Source: an uncultured Porphyromonadaceae bacterium (GTDB taxonomy: Bacteria > Bacteroidota > Bacteroidia > Bacteroidales > Muribaculaceae). Taken from it: a DNA stretch of 7,118 nt. Of this stretch, positions 1-7,028 are shown piece after piece. The notes below the pieces were generated by a model, which was not told the origin of the DNA, ran no database searches, and saw only the letters and a list, made by a program, of their open reading frames with translations. The DNA lies in the NCBI GenBank assembly GCA_900552325.1, contig URZG01000115.1, forward strand, positions 1 through 7,118, read 5' to 3'. Position 1 is the stretch's first letter; every line of letters begins with the position of its first letter. Made by a program: the position numbers and the translations under genes.

Positions 1-1099
1 AGTCGAGAATCGGGATACGCGCCCCGATTTCCACCACCTGGTTGTCGCGCAGCCCGCGGTAGGATTCTCCGGCGTTGAATCCCGCGCCGGTATAGCCCAC
101 CTGGGCGTAGAGACTGATCTGACGCATATCCCCCCTGGCTTTTGCCACCTCGTAGTCGGCCTCGAGCTGCCGCCGAAGCAGGTTTTTGGCAAACTTGTTA
201 TTTGCCAGCGCCTTGTCGAGAGCGTCGGCGAAAGTCACCTCCACATCGGGCACCATCCGCGGCACCACAGGACGCAGTTCGGTATCCTCCTCGAAATCCA
301 GGAAGGAAGCGAGCTGGAACATAGCGCTTTTGCGTGAGCTCTCGGCATCGGTGAGCACCGACCGGGCGTTGAGAACGTTCAGTTCCATCTGCAGAAGGTC
401 GTTTTTGGAGATGCGTCCCATCTCGCGTTTTTCGCGGGCCACGGAATAGAGTTTCTCTGCGTTGGCAAGATTCTGCCGTGCCGTGGCCACCTCTTCGTCG
501 GCCATCAGAAGATTGAAATAGTAAGTTATCGCGTTCATGGCCACATCCTCCGTAGCGCTGAGAAAGGCCGCCTTGGCCTCGTCGAAACGCACGGGCGATA
601 TGCGCCGGTTCCATTTCACGTTGTTCACGCCGAAAATCGGCTGGTTAAGAGTCAGCGCCACAGGTATCGACATGAAGCGGCTGCGGCTTCCCTTGTCGAA
701 CTCCTTGATGAGATCGAGCGACGTGCTGAGCGACAACGTACCGCCGGTGAACCAGATGTTCTGAGTAAGCGACAGCTGCCCCGAAGCCTCCAGATAGTTC
801 GTGCGGACAAAAGAGAAAGCCCCTTCGCCGTCCATATACGAGGAGTACTGCTTGGCATAGTGCGGGAGAGTGGCCTGAAACGTCACCTCGGGGAGCAGAT
901 CTGCCCGGTATGTGCGGTATTCCCAATAAGCCGACCGGAGTTCGTCGAGGGCCACGGCGGCATCCACGCTCGCGGCGCGGGCGCGGGCCACTGCGTCGTC
1001 AAGCGTCAGCTCCACGACTCCGGCGGCTCCCGCCCGGCCTGCGGCCTGGGTTACAAATGCCACTGTCAGTATAAATATGTGTATGAAATATCGTTTCAT
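1..1099 (-). CDS. TolC-family outer-membrane efflux channel, 3' end cut by window edge
   Basis: The reading frame is open from the ATG at 1099 to position 1, giving 366 residues; family members are usually about 440-480 long, so roughly the last fifth is missing. It starts with a signal peptide (MKRYFIHIFILTVAFVTQAA, cleavage probably near residues 20-26, no lipobox cysteine). The mature start VELTLDDAVARARAAS is the typical first helix of TolC repeats. Further family marks are YRADLLPEVTF, LSLTQNIWFTGGTLSLSTSL, IPVALTLNQPIFG, long polar helices at about 175-262 (AREKREMGRISKNDLLQME), and a second repeat beginning VTFADALDKALANN near 288. TolC trimers form the outer-membrane duct that docks to the adaptor. 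Spacing to permease D is only 3 bases, and a good AGGAGG precedes the start. This is the last gene visible in the operon. Confidence 0.95.
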   Translation of the reverse strand, partial: MKRYFIHIFILTVAFVTQAAGRAGAAGVVELTLDDAVARARAASVDAAVALDELRSAYWEYRTYRADLLPEVTFQATLPHYAKQYSSYMDGEGAFSFVRTNYLEASGQLSLTQNIWFTGGTLSLSTSLDLIKEFDKGSRSRFMSIPVALTLNQPIFGVNNVKWNRRISPVRFDEAKAAFLSATEDVAMNAITYYFNLLMADEEVATARQNLANAEKLYSVAREKREMGRISKNDLLQMELNVLNARSVLTDAESSRKSAMFQLASFLDFEEDTELRPVVPRMVPDVEVTFADALDKALANNKFAKNLLRRQLEADYEVAKARGDMRQISLYAQVGYTGAGFNAGESYRGLRDNQVVEIGARIPILD

Positions 1100-1102
1100 C
1101 GT

Positions 1103-2392
1103 TTATTCCTCCTGCAGAACTACCGCCGGACGCGTACGCATGGCTTTCAATGCCGGGAACAATACTCCCAGCACCACCATCACCGCCATCTCGGCATAGG
1201 TCACCAGCCCCACGGCCGACACTGTGGCAATTACGGGAAGCTCAAGTTGCGGTGAAAACAGAACAGACATACCATAAAACAACCATACACCGCCTGCGGC
1301 AAACGGTATCGTAACCCCCAGAAGCAAAAGAGGCTCGGCCACCACACGCATGAGGATGTGACGCGGAGTGGCGCCATTGACCACCCTTATCGCAATTTCG
1401 GCCGCCCTCTGCCTCGTACGGAACCAGAAAGATCCCAGCAGCCCGAGAAAAACATTCAACATAAGGAAAAGACACATGGCAATATACATTCTGGCCTCCT
1501 GATCCATATTCCGGTCATTGAAAGCCTTTATATCTTCCATCGCCTCCACATCGGTGAGATAAAGATACTCAAGCTGATAATCCTTACCGAGCCGTTCACG
1601 CAGATCCGACACAAAGTCTCCAGTGTAGTCATCCTTCACTCTCACAAGAATATCGCCCCACACGCCAAAACTGAACTGTCGGGGGAGGAGTATGGATACC
1701 ATGTCGGCGGCAGACTCATAAGTAGCGCGTTTCTGAGGAAGAATAAGCCCACCTATTGTAACAGGGGAATCACCGAAACTATTCACGAAGACACTTTTCC
1801 CAACCATGTCAGCGGCATCGATTACCTTTTCGGCAGACTCGTCACCGTTATTGCCGGAATACACCTGAACATTCGAGGTTATCAGAGCCTTTCCCTCTCG
1901 CAGAATATCATCGAGTTGTGCCGGAGTCTCGCCATTAGCCCCGACGATTCCGAGAGTCTTGCAAATATCCCCCATCGCATCTATGCCATAACGGCATACA
2001 GGATGTCCCGGAAAGCCTACATTTAAAGTGGAATCAGATGCAAAAAACAACGGGGTTCCCTGGAAATTGTAGTTGTGCGGTGTGATTCCGCATGAAAGCG
2101 AGACCGAGCTGACCGCCGGTTCGGCGCGAAGACGCTTGATAACGGCATCCATCTGAGCAGGATAGATACTGTCGAAATTCAACCCTTCGCGGTATATGGA
2201 GGAATCCCACGAATAATGCACCATATAAACCCCTCGGGTATCGTACCCGTATGGTTCTATGCGTATCTGACGCACCGAATAGAAATAATCATTGATCCAC
2301 CACAAAACAAGGGTTACTATCAAGAGCTCGATGAAAAGCCATACGTTAGAACGCCATTCGGCGCATATCTGTTTAACGAGTTTTCGTTTCAT
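1103..2392 (-). CDS. FtsX-like ABC permease (permease D, type 2)
   Basis: This is a paralogue of permease B, 429 residues. The N-terminus MKRKLVKQICAEWRSN and first helix (about 17-36) share 25 of 36 residues with B. The coupling stretch repeats NVFLGLLGSFWFRT (313-326) exactly, followed by EIAIRVVNGAT. The periplasmic domain (about 37-300) retains GETPAQLDDIL (154-164) and a DTRGVYMVHY start like DTNGVYLVKY in B, but is otherwise strongly diverged. The remaining helices are near 302-322, 352-373 and 387-411. The tail FPALKAMRTRPAVVLQEE replaces the usual P-x-x-A-L end with PAVVL. Periplasmic cysteines (C101, C133, C144) fall at places mostly different from those in B. It begins at an ATG 11 bases after the stop of C. 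Its last codons double as the Shine-Dalgarno of the TolC gene. Substrate unknown; the role as exporter permease is clear from family and context. Confidence 0.93.
   Translation of the reverse strand: MKRKLVKQICAEWRSNVWLFIELLIVTLVLWWINDYFYSVRQIRIEPYGYDTRGVYMVHYSWDSSIYREGLNFDSIYPAQMDAVIKRLRAEPAVSSVSLSCGITPHNYNFQGTPLFFASDSTLNVGFPGHPVCRYGIDAMGDICKTLGIVGANGETPAQLDDILREGKALITSNVQVYSGNNGDESAEKVIDAADMVGKSVFVNSFGDSPVTIGGLILPQKRATYESAADMVSILLPRQFSFGVWGDILVRVKDDYTGDFVSDLRERLGKDYQLEYLYLTDVEAMEDIKAFNDRNMDQEARMYIAMCLFLMLNVFLGLLGSFWFRTRQRAAEIAIRVVNGATPRHILMRVVAEPLLLLGVTIPFAAGGVWLFYGMSVLFSPQLELPVIATVSAVGLVTYAEMAVMVVLGVLFPALKAMRTRPAVVLQEE
1108..1113 (-). promoter_or_regulatory. Strong Shine-Dalgarno of the TolC-family gene
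   Basis: On the minus strand the bases read AGGAGG, with 8 bases between it and the ATG at 1099. The site sits within the last codons of permease D (Gln-Glu-Glu-stop). It supports the chosen start and is the only good Shine-Dalgarno seen at any junction in this operon. Confidence 0.8.
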
Positions 2393-2403
2393 AGACTTTT
2401 TAC

Positions 2404-3690
2404 TTATTTTTCATGACCGGAAAGAGCTTCAGACGGATTGCGGCGCGCCGCATACCACGAGGGGAGCCCGCTACTCAGAAGATTGAGGGCAAGAGCGAAT
2501 AAAGAGGCTATCGCGAATGTTGACCAGCTGAACAGCACAGAAGGCGATATGCTTACAGGGGTCAGAATACGTTCAAAACTGTTCGAGGACACAAGATAAT
2601 CCAGTCCCAGCCAGGTAAGCAACCACGAGGCCACAAGCCCCACGGCCGTACCAAGGACTGTAACAACCAGATTCTCCATGAGTATTCCGGCAGCAATTCT
2701 CTCTTTCGTAGCCCCGAACGCACGTCGTACGCCCATCTCCATGCGCCTGCGACGCAGGAGCGACGATGTCATGGATGAGAGATTGATCGCGGGCACGAGC
2801 AGCAGCACAAGATATTTCACCCACCAGAATCTATTATCGTCGGGATCTCCGTTTGTGCCGCCTACTGTAGCGGCCTCCCCTACGGTGTAAGGCTGCGAAT
2901 GAGGATTGATTATCATGTCGAAAGGAGCAATTCTACGGTTTACAGCCTCATAGCGCCTGGCGACCTCGGCCTTTATGTCAGGGAAGTCAGATGTAGCGCG
3001 AGCCACAACAGCACCTTTGAGTCTTCCGAAAATATCATCTCTTGCCGTCACAGCACCTTTATTCTCATATTGCAACGGGAAAAAGAGCTGTCCATAGGCA
3101 AATGAAGCCAACGGTGACACATCCTCTACCACACCGGCTATTTTCCTTGGCATACGGCCTACCAGAATAGTTCTTCCCTCCACATCAGCGCCGCCGAATA
3201 TTTTCCTTGCAACACTTTCAGTTATCACGACAGGTACCTGATCGCTATCCCAGGAACCGCCGACTGCATCGAACGGCTTACCTGAAATGAATTTGAAATC
3301 AAACACTTTCCAGAAACCGTTATCCACCATAATGAAATTAATATTGACCGGCGATTTGCCCGGAACACTCACATCAGTAGTGCCGGGAGAGCCTGAAAAC
3401 ATGGCTACCGACTCCACCCCGTCAATACTGTCGTAGAGTTCGTGCAGGAAAGATTGCGAATAAAATGTAGAGGCACTCCTGCCGGTTGAATCATCTATAT
3501 TGACTCCTGTGGCGACGAGCATGCGGGAGCGGTTGGTTTCGGGGGTGAATTCCGCGGTTTTCACTCGGTCAATCACCGACATGGTCATCACCAGGAAAAT
3601 GGTGAACGCCGTGGCCACAACGCTGACGATGCTTATCACCGGCTGCCGCCGGGCCTCATGCCAGGTCTGCTTTACTATCTTTAAAATCAT
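2404..3690 (-). CDS. FtsX-like ABC permease with MacB-type periplasmic domain (permease C, type 1)
   Basis: This is a paralogue of permease A, 428 residues from the ATG at 3690. The N-terminus MILKIVKQTWHEARRQ aligns without gaps to that of A. Helix 1 is at about 18-40, the periplasmic core runs to about 288, and C-terminal helices are near 290-310, 339-361 and 384-406. The MacB_PCD-like segments are VVITESVARKIFG and GVVEDVSPLASFAYGQ. The coupling loop is LLRRRRMEMGVRRAFGAT and the tail is ARRNPSEALSGHEK. Over the helix 2 and coupling stretch about 27 of 37 residues equal those of A, while the periplasmic domain is much more diverged. A TTG at 3699 would add three residues (MND) but is a poor start, and the ATG matches the chosen start of A. 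The gap after B is 19 bases, without a clear Shine-Dalgarno. The middle of the gene is markedly more A+T-rich than A or B. Confidence 0.94.
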   Translation of the reverse strand: MILKIVKQTWHEARRQPVISIVSVVATAFTIFLVMTMSVIDRVKTAEFTPETNRSRMLVATGVNIDDSTGRSASTFYSQSFLHELYDSIDGVESVAMFSGSPGTTDVSVPGKSPVNINFIMVDNGFWKVFDFKFISGKPFDAVGGSWDSDQVPVVITESVARKIFGGADVEGRTILVGRMPRKIAGVVEDVSPLASFAYGQLFFPLQYENKGAVTARDDIFGRLKGAVVARATSDFPDIKAEVARRYEAVNRRIAPFDMIINPHSQPYTVGEAATVGGTNGDPDDNRFWWVKYLVLLLVPAINLSSMTSSLLRRRRMEMGVRRAFGATKERIAAGILMENLVVTVLGTAVGLVASWLLTWLGLDYLVSSNSFERILTPVSISPSVLFSWSTFAIASLFALALNLLSSGLPSWYAARRNPSEALSGHEK

Positions 3691-3709
3691 ATCATTCAAT
3701 CTTTTAATA

Positions 3710-4984
3710 TTATTCAGTCTGAAGAGCCGCCGAGGGACTGATCTTCATAGCCTTCCAGGCGGGAATCAATGTGCCGGCAATCACCATCACCGCCATTTCA
3801 GCGAAAGTTATGGCCGCGGCGATCCACAGGCGCGGCATGGTGAAGGTCGAGCGTTCCCAGGAGGTAAGCAGCTCGGCTTTGCCGATGAACCAGTCGGCAA
3901 GGAGCGCCGGCACCGTGGCGATCACAAGGAGAATCAACGCCTCGGAGATAATGCGCGCCAGCACCTGAGGGCGGGTAGCTCCCGCCACCATGCGCACCGC
4001 AATCTCCTGCACACGCCGCTGTGTACGGAACCAGAACGACCCTAACAGTCCGAGAAACACATTGACCAGCAGAAAGGTAACGGCGAAGATATGGATATTC
4101 ATCTTCGACTCCTCCTCTGCTGCGCTCGCCTTGCGGACGGCGTCAAGCGGTTGAACTCCGCTGAGATACAACGAACCGACGGTGTATTTATCCGAGCCGG
4201 GACCGTTGAGATCGTCGATGAACCGCGATGCCGAAGCGCTCTCTTTCAGGCGTACCAACAGGTCGGGATTAGAGGCGTCGCCGTAAAGTCCGTAGGGGAT
4301 GTATGCCTGCGAAGAGAGGCGTACGGACTCGAAAGTGCTCCTGAGCTGCGGCTTCATGATCGCGCCACATTCCATGCTCATCCCGTCGAGCGCATACCGC
4401 GTTCCGATCAGATCGTCAGGCGACGGGCGCCCCTTCCGGGAGCCGGGTTCCTCATTGTAGACCACGTTCTCCGAAAGGATCATCTTTCCGGCAACGAGTA
4501 TGCTGTCCATCTGTGCCGGCGTCCTGCCGTCAATACCGCCGATGCGGAGCACGGAGAAATATCCGGGAGTCACGAAGCCGATGCGAAGCCCCACTCCATA
4601 AGTATCGGAAAAACCGAGCGAGGCCGTGGTATCCGCGACATTGTAGAGCGGCGAGGCATACATGCTCCGGAAATAGGGGGTACAGTATTCATCAAGGCTC
4701 CAGCACTCCACGTCGGGACGTGCGGCGATACGTCGGCCCAGTTCCGTGGCCCATACCACCGAAAGACTGTCGGCATCCGCGTCGGCGGGAGTTTCGCCTA
4801 TTCTGTATTTTACCAGATATACGCCATTGGTATCGAACCCCTCGTCCTGGAAATTCGAAGCCGTGCGTATGGATAGGAAGTCATTGATATACCACAGCAC
4901 CACGCTCACCACCAGCAACTCCACGATGAGCCAAAGATTGGAGCGCCACTGGGCGCACATCTGTTTTGTAAGTTTTCTTTTCAT
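3710..4984 (-). CDS. FtsX-like ABC permease (permease B, type 2)
   Basis: This 424-residue inner-membrane protein has the FtsX/MacB layout but belongs to a different subfamily from A. A short basic N-terminus (MKRKLTKQMCAQWRSN) leads to helix 1 (about 17-36), then a periplasmic domain to about 296 and helices near 297-318, 345-366 and 385-408. The helix 2 end and coupling loop contain NVFLGLLGSFWFRT (308-321) and EIAVRMVAGAT, the FtsX signature facing the ATPase. The tail is IPAWKAMKISPSAAL. The periplasmic domain holds GRTPAQMDSIL (153-163), shared with permease D. Cysteines C94, C101 and C206 fall in the periplasmic part and could form a disulfide. The gene starts at an ATG 18 bases after the stop of A, without a visible Shine-Dalgarno. 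Alternating with A, it probably forms the other half of a heterodimer; this pairing is inference from gene order. Confidence 0.93.
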   Translation of the reverse strand: MKRKLTKQMCAQWRSNLWLIVELLVVSVVLWYINDFLSIRTASNFQDEGFDTNGVYLVKYRIGETPADADADSLSVVWATELGRRIAARPDVECWSLDEYCTPYFRSMYASPLYNVADTTASLGFSDTYGVGLRIGFVTPGYFSVLRIGGIDGRTPAQMDSILVAGKMILSENVVYNEEPGSRKGRPSPDDLIGTRYALDGMSMECGAIMKPQLRSTFESVRLSSQAYIPYGLYGDASNPDLLVRLKESASASRFIDDLNGPGSDKYTVGSLYLSGVQPLDAVRKASAAEEESKMNIHIFAVTFLLVNVFLGLLGSFWFRTQRRVQEIAVRMVAGATRPQVLARIISEALILLVIATVPALLADWFIGKAELLTSWERSTFTMPRLWIAAAITFAEMAVMVIAGTLIPAWKAMKISPSAALQTE

Positions 4985-5002
4985 CGTAATTGGTTTTGAT
5001 GG

Positions 5003-6295
5003 TCAGTCATCGTATCCTGAAATAGCCTGTACAGGATTCATGCGGGCAGCCGACAGCGCCGGGACACCCACGCTGAGGGTATTGAGAATCAGACAGAAAA
5101 GCACTGCGAAACCGAAGGTGCTCCAGCTGAACAGAAGCGCCGGCGATATGGTGGCGGGGGCGAAGACCGTCTCCCACGTGTCGGGCGAGAGGAACGAATC
5201 TACAAACAGGAGCAGGAAAATCCACGAGGCTACCAGGCCGACGAGACTCCCTCCGATTGTGACAAGGAGATTCTCGGCGAAAATATCGCGCACGATCCGT
5301 CCGCGGGTCGAACCGAAGGCACGGCGCACACCAAGCTCTGATCTGCGGCGACGCAGAAAGCTGTGGATCAGGCTCGAAAGGTTTATCGCCGGAACGATGA
5401 GCAGGATGGCATATACCAGCAATACACGCCATGACGAACCCTCTTCGGGATCGGTGTTGGTGCCGCGCGTGCTCTTGAATTCGGAGTGAGTGAAAGGCTG
5501 GCCGTGGGTTTCGATTCTGTTTCCGCCGGCTGCCAGACGCCGCTGCGCGTCTTCATAACGGCGCGCGACCTCTGCCTTGACATGCGCCGCATCAGTGCCT
5601 GGAGTCATACGCACCACTACCTGGCACTCTCCGAAAAAGTCGTCGACAGCCGTAGGTATCGCGGTCTCCACCGGCCCCTCGAGAGGGACCCACACCTGTG
5701 AATACGCCATATCGGCCAGTGAACTGACATCCTCCACCACCCCGCACACCCTGCGGGGAAGATGGCCGAGAAGGATCTCTTTGCCCACCGCATCGGTCGA
5801 TCCGAAAAGTCTTCGTGCCACACCGGCGGAGATCACCACAGGGGTGGAGGAATCATGCTTCTGCCACACTGCCCCGGGGCGGAACGGAGCTCCGGCGAGA
5901 AACCGGTGATTGAAAATTTTCCAATAATCGGAATTTACGCCCCGGAGGTTCACATCGAACGCAGCCGACCCGCGCACGGCCACATCATATTCGTCGAGCC
6001 ATGTGTACAGGGCCATCGCGTCGGTACCCGGCAGTGAATCATAGATCTCTCTGGCAAACGCCGGCGAATACGCCGCACTCCGCGAGCCGTTCTCGAACCG
6101 GATATCCACGCCACGCGCATAAAGCATGGCCGCCCGGTCGCTGACCGGAGGGAAAGAAGCGGTGTCGACCCGCCCTACCACCACAACAGTCATCACCAGG
6201 AATATGGCGAAAGCCGTGCCCAAAAGGCTCACGAGCGACATCTCCCACTGCCGCCGTGCCTCGCGGAAAGTCTGTCTTATTATTCTGAAACTCAT
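5003..6295 (-). CDS. FtsX-like ABC permease with MacB-type periplasmic domain (permease A, type 1)
   Basis: This inner-membrane permease has four helices in the MacB/FtsX layout. From the ATG at 6295 it has 430 residues. There is a basic cytoplasmic N-terminus (RQTFREARRQ), a first helix at about 19-40, a periplasmic core of about 245 residues, and three C-terminal helices near 290-312, 342-365 and 386-408. The periplasmic core carries VVISAGVARRLFG and GVVEDVSSLADMAYSQ, typical of the MacB_PCD domain. The cytoplasmic loop after helix 2 reads LRRRRSELGVRRAFGST, matching the coupling region that contacts the ATPase in MacB. The end, ARMNPVQAISG, is the usual FtsX-family tail. A GTG at 6325 would add ten residues and overlap the ATPase stop as GTGA, with a weak AGGTG just upstream. 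I prefer the ATG because the homologous permease C has an ATG at the same aligned position. It is paralogous to C. Confidence 0.94.
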   Translation of the reverse strand: MSFRIIRQTFREARRQWEMSLVSLLGTAFAIFLVMTVVVVGRVDTASFPPVSDRAAMLYARGVDIRFENGSRSAAYSPAFAREIYDSLPGTDAMALYTWLDEYDVAVRGSAAFDVNLRGVNSDYWKIFNHRFLAGAPFRPGAVWQKHDSSTPVVISAGVARRLFGSTDAVGKEILLGHLPRRVCGVVEDVSSLADMAYSQVWVPLEGPVETAIPTAVDDFFGECQVVVRMTPGTDAAHVKAEVARRYEDAQRRLAAGGNRIETHGQPFTHSEFKSTRGTNTDPEEGSSWRVLLVYAILLIVPAINLSSLIHSFLRRRRSELGVRRAFGSTRGRIVRDIFAENLLVTIGGSLVGLVASWIFLLLFVDSFLSPDTWETVFAPATISPALLFSWSTFGFAVLFCLILNTLSVGVPALSAARMNPVQAISGYDD

Positions 6296-6321
6296 ATCTG
6301 TCTGTATGCCGATTATATCCC

Positions 6322-6993
6322 TCACTGCACCTGGCGGCCATCAAAGAAGCGGATTATGCGGTCGGTCTGCCGCGCCTGCTCCTCGTTGTGCGTCACCATC
6401 AAGATGGTCTTGCCGTCCTCGCGGTTGAGGCGGTGAAGAATATCCATCACTTCGGCCCCCATACGCGAGTCAAGATTACCGGTGGGTTCGTCGGCAAGGA
6501 TGATCTCGGGAGAACCTACGATGGCGCGGGCTATGGCCACGCGCTGACTCTGACCGCCGGAAAGCTGAGCGGGCATGTGGCGCATACGGTGTGACAGGCC
6601 GACCTTGTCGAGCACCTCTTCTACCAGGCAGCGACGTTCGGAAGTGCCCACACCTTTGCGGTAAAGCAGCGGCAACTCCACATTGTCGGTCACATTCAGC
6701 GTGGGGATAAGATGGAAACTCTGAAAGACGAACCCGAGCTTGCTGTTGCGCAGCGACGCCATCGCCTTGTCGGAGAGACCGGCGGTAGGCTGCCCGTCGA
6801 TCTCCACCGATCCGGCGGTAGGCTGGTCGAGAAGCCCGATGATGTTGAGCAGCGTGGATTTTCCGCAGCCCGAAGGCCCCATCACACTTACAAATTCACC
6901 TTTTTCAATGCCGATATTCACGTTGTCGAGCGCGGTAGTCTCTATTTCGCGTGTGCGGTAGACTTTCTTGATTTCTTTGAGCTGGATAAGCAT
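6322..6993 (-). CDS. ABC transporter ATP-binding protein, MacB/LolD class
   Basis: This 223-residue protein is a complete stand-alone nucleotide-binding domain that hydrolyses ATP to drive the adjoining permeases from the cytoplasmic face. Visible motifs are the Walker A GPSGCGKST (39-47), the Q-loop glutamine in FVFQSFHL (Q91), the signature LSGGQ (144-148), Walker B IILADEP with catalytic E169 (164-170), the D-loop NLDS (173-176) and the switch histidine in MVTHNEE (H202). All catalytic residues are present. The length and the LDNVN, GLLD and DNVELPLLYR segments match the LolD/MacB-NBD/FtsE group that works with FtsX-type permeases. The ATG at 6993 is chosen because it starts right at the usual family N-terminus; no Shine-Dalgarno is seen in the AT-rich 35-base gap before it. 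The TGA stop overlaps a possible GTG start of the next gene. It is the only ATPase in the window and precedes four permeases. Confidence 0.97.
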   Translation of the reverse strand: MLIQLKEIKKVYRTREIETTALDNVNIGIEKGEFVSVMGPSGCGKSTLLNIIGLLDQPTAGSVEIDGQPTAGLSDKAMASLRNSKLGFVFQSFHLIPTLNVTDNVELPLLYRKGVGTSERRCLVEEVLDKVGLSHRMRHMPAQLSGGQSQRVAIARAIVGSPEIILADEPTGNLDSRMGAEVMDILHRLNREDGKTILMVTHNEEQARQTDRIIRFFDGRQVQ

Positions 6994-7028
6994 ATTCTGA
7001 TGTTTTTGATTTGTTATTGTCTGTTATT

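Larger units (their letters stand above)
1103..3690 (-). repeat. Permease cassette, copy 2 (C-D) of a diverged tandem duplication
   Basis: A type-1 permease (C) and a type-2 permease (D) over 2588 bases, directly following copy 1 in the same orientation. C aligns with A and D with B from start codon to tail. Much of this copy has a lower G+C content than copy 1, which leaves open whether it arose by local duplication or came from a related locus elsewhere. Confidence 0.75.
3710..6295 (-). repeat. Permease cassette, copy 1 (A-B) of a diverged tandem duplication
   Basis: A type-1 permease followed by a type-2 permease over 2586 bases. Copy 2 has the same order and strand and nearly the same size. 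Resemblance is clear at protein level and partial at DNA level; for example 35 of 44 bases agree between 4941-4984 and 2349-2392. This marks an old duplication or the addition of a homologous cassette, not a recent exact repeat. Confidence 0.75.

Noticed and set aside
198..614. A 138-codon minus-strand open frame within the TolC gene
   Set aside because: It is in another frame of the same strand; the correct frame gives a continuous TolC-family protein with signal peptide from 1099 to position 1.
1358..2026. A 222-codon plus-strand open frame opposite permease D
   Set aside because: It is antisense to a well-supported permease, shows no signal peptide, membrane pattern or known motif, and has no promoter or ribosome-binding site that I can see.
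4091..4876. A 261-codon plus-strand open frame opposite permease B
   Set aside because: It lies fully antisense to a clear permease gene, its translation is arginine- and histidine-rich with no recognisable domain, and such shadow frames are common in G+C-rich coding DNA.
1103..6295. Frameshifted halves of longer 800-residue permeases, since Bacteroidales also carry double-length FtsX-like proteins
   Set aside because: Each of the four genes has its own N-terminal helix, periplasmic domain, three C-terminal helices and family tail, with separate stops and starts, so all are complete single-unit permeases.
6994..7028. Possible internal promoter in the 35-base AT-rich gap between adaptor and ATPase genes
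   Set aside because: No Bacteroidales-type -7 element (TAnnTTTG) is visible on the minus strand, and the short gap fits plain co-transcription.
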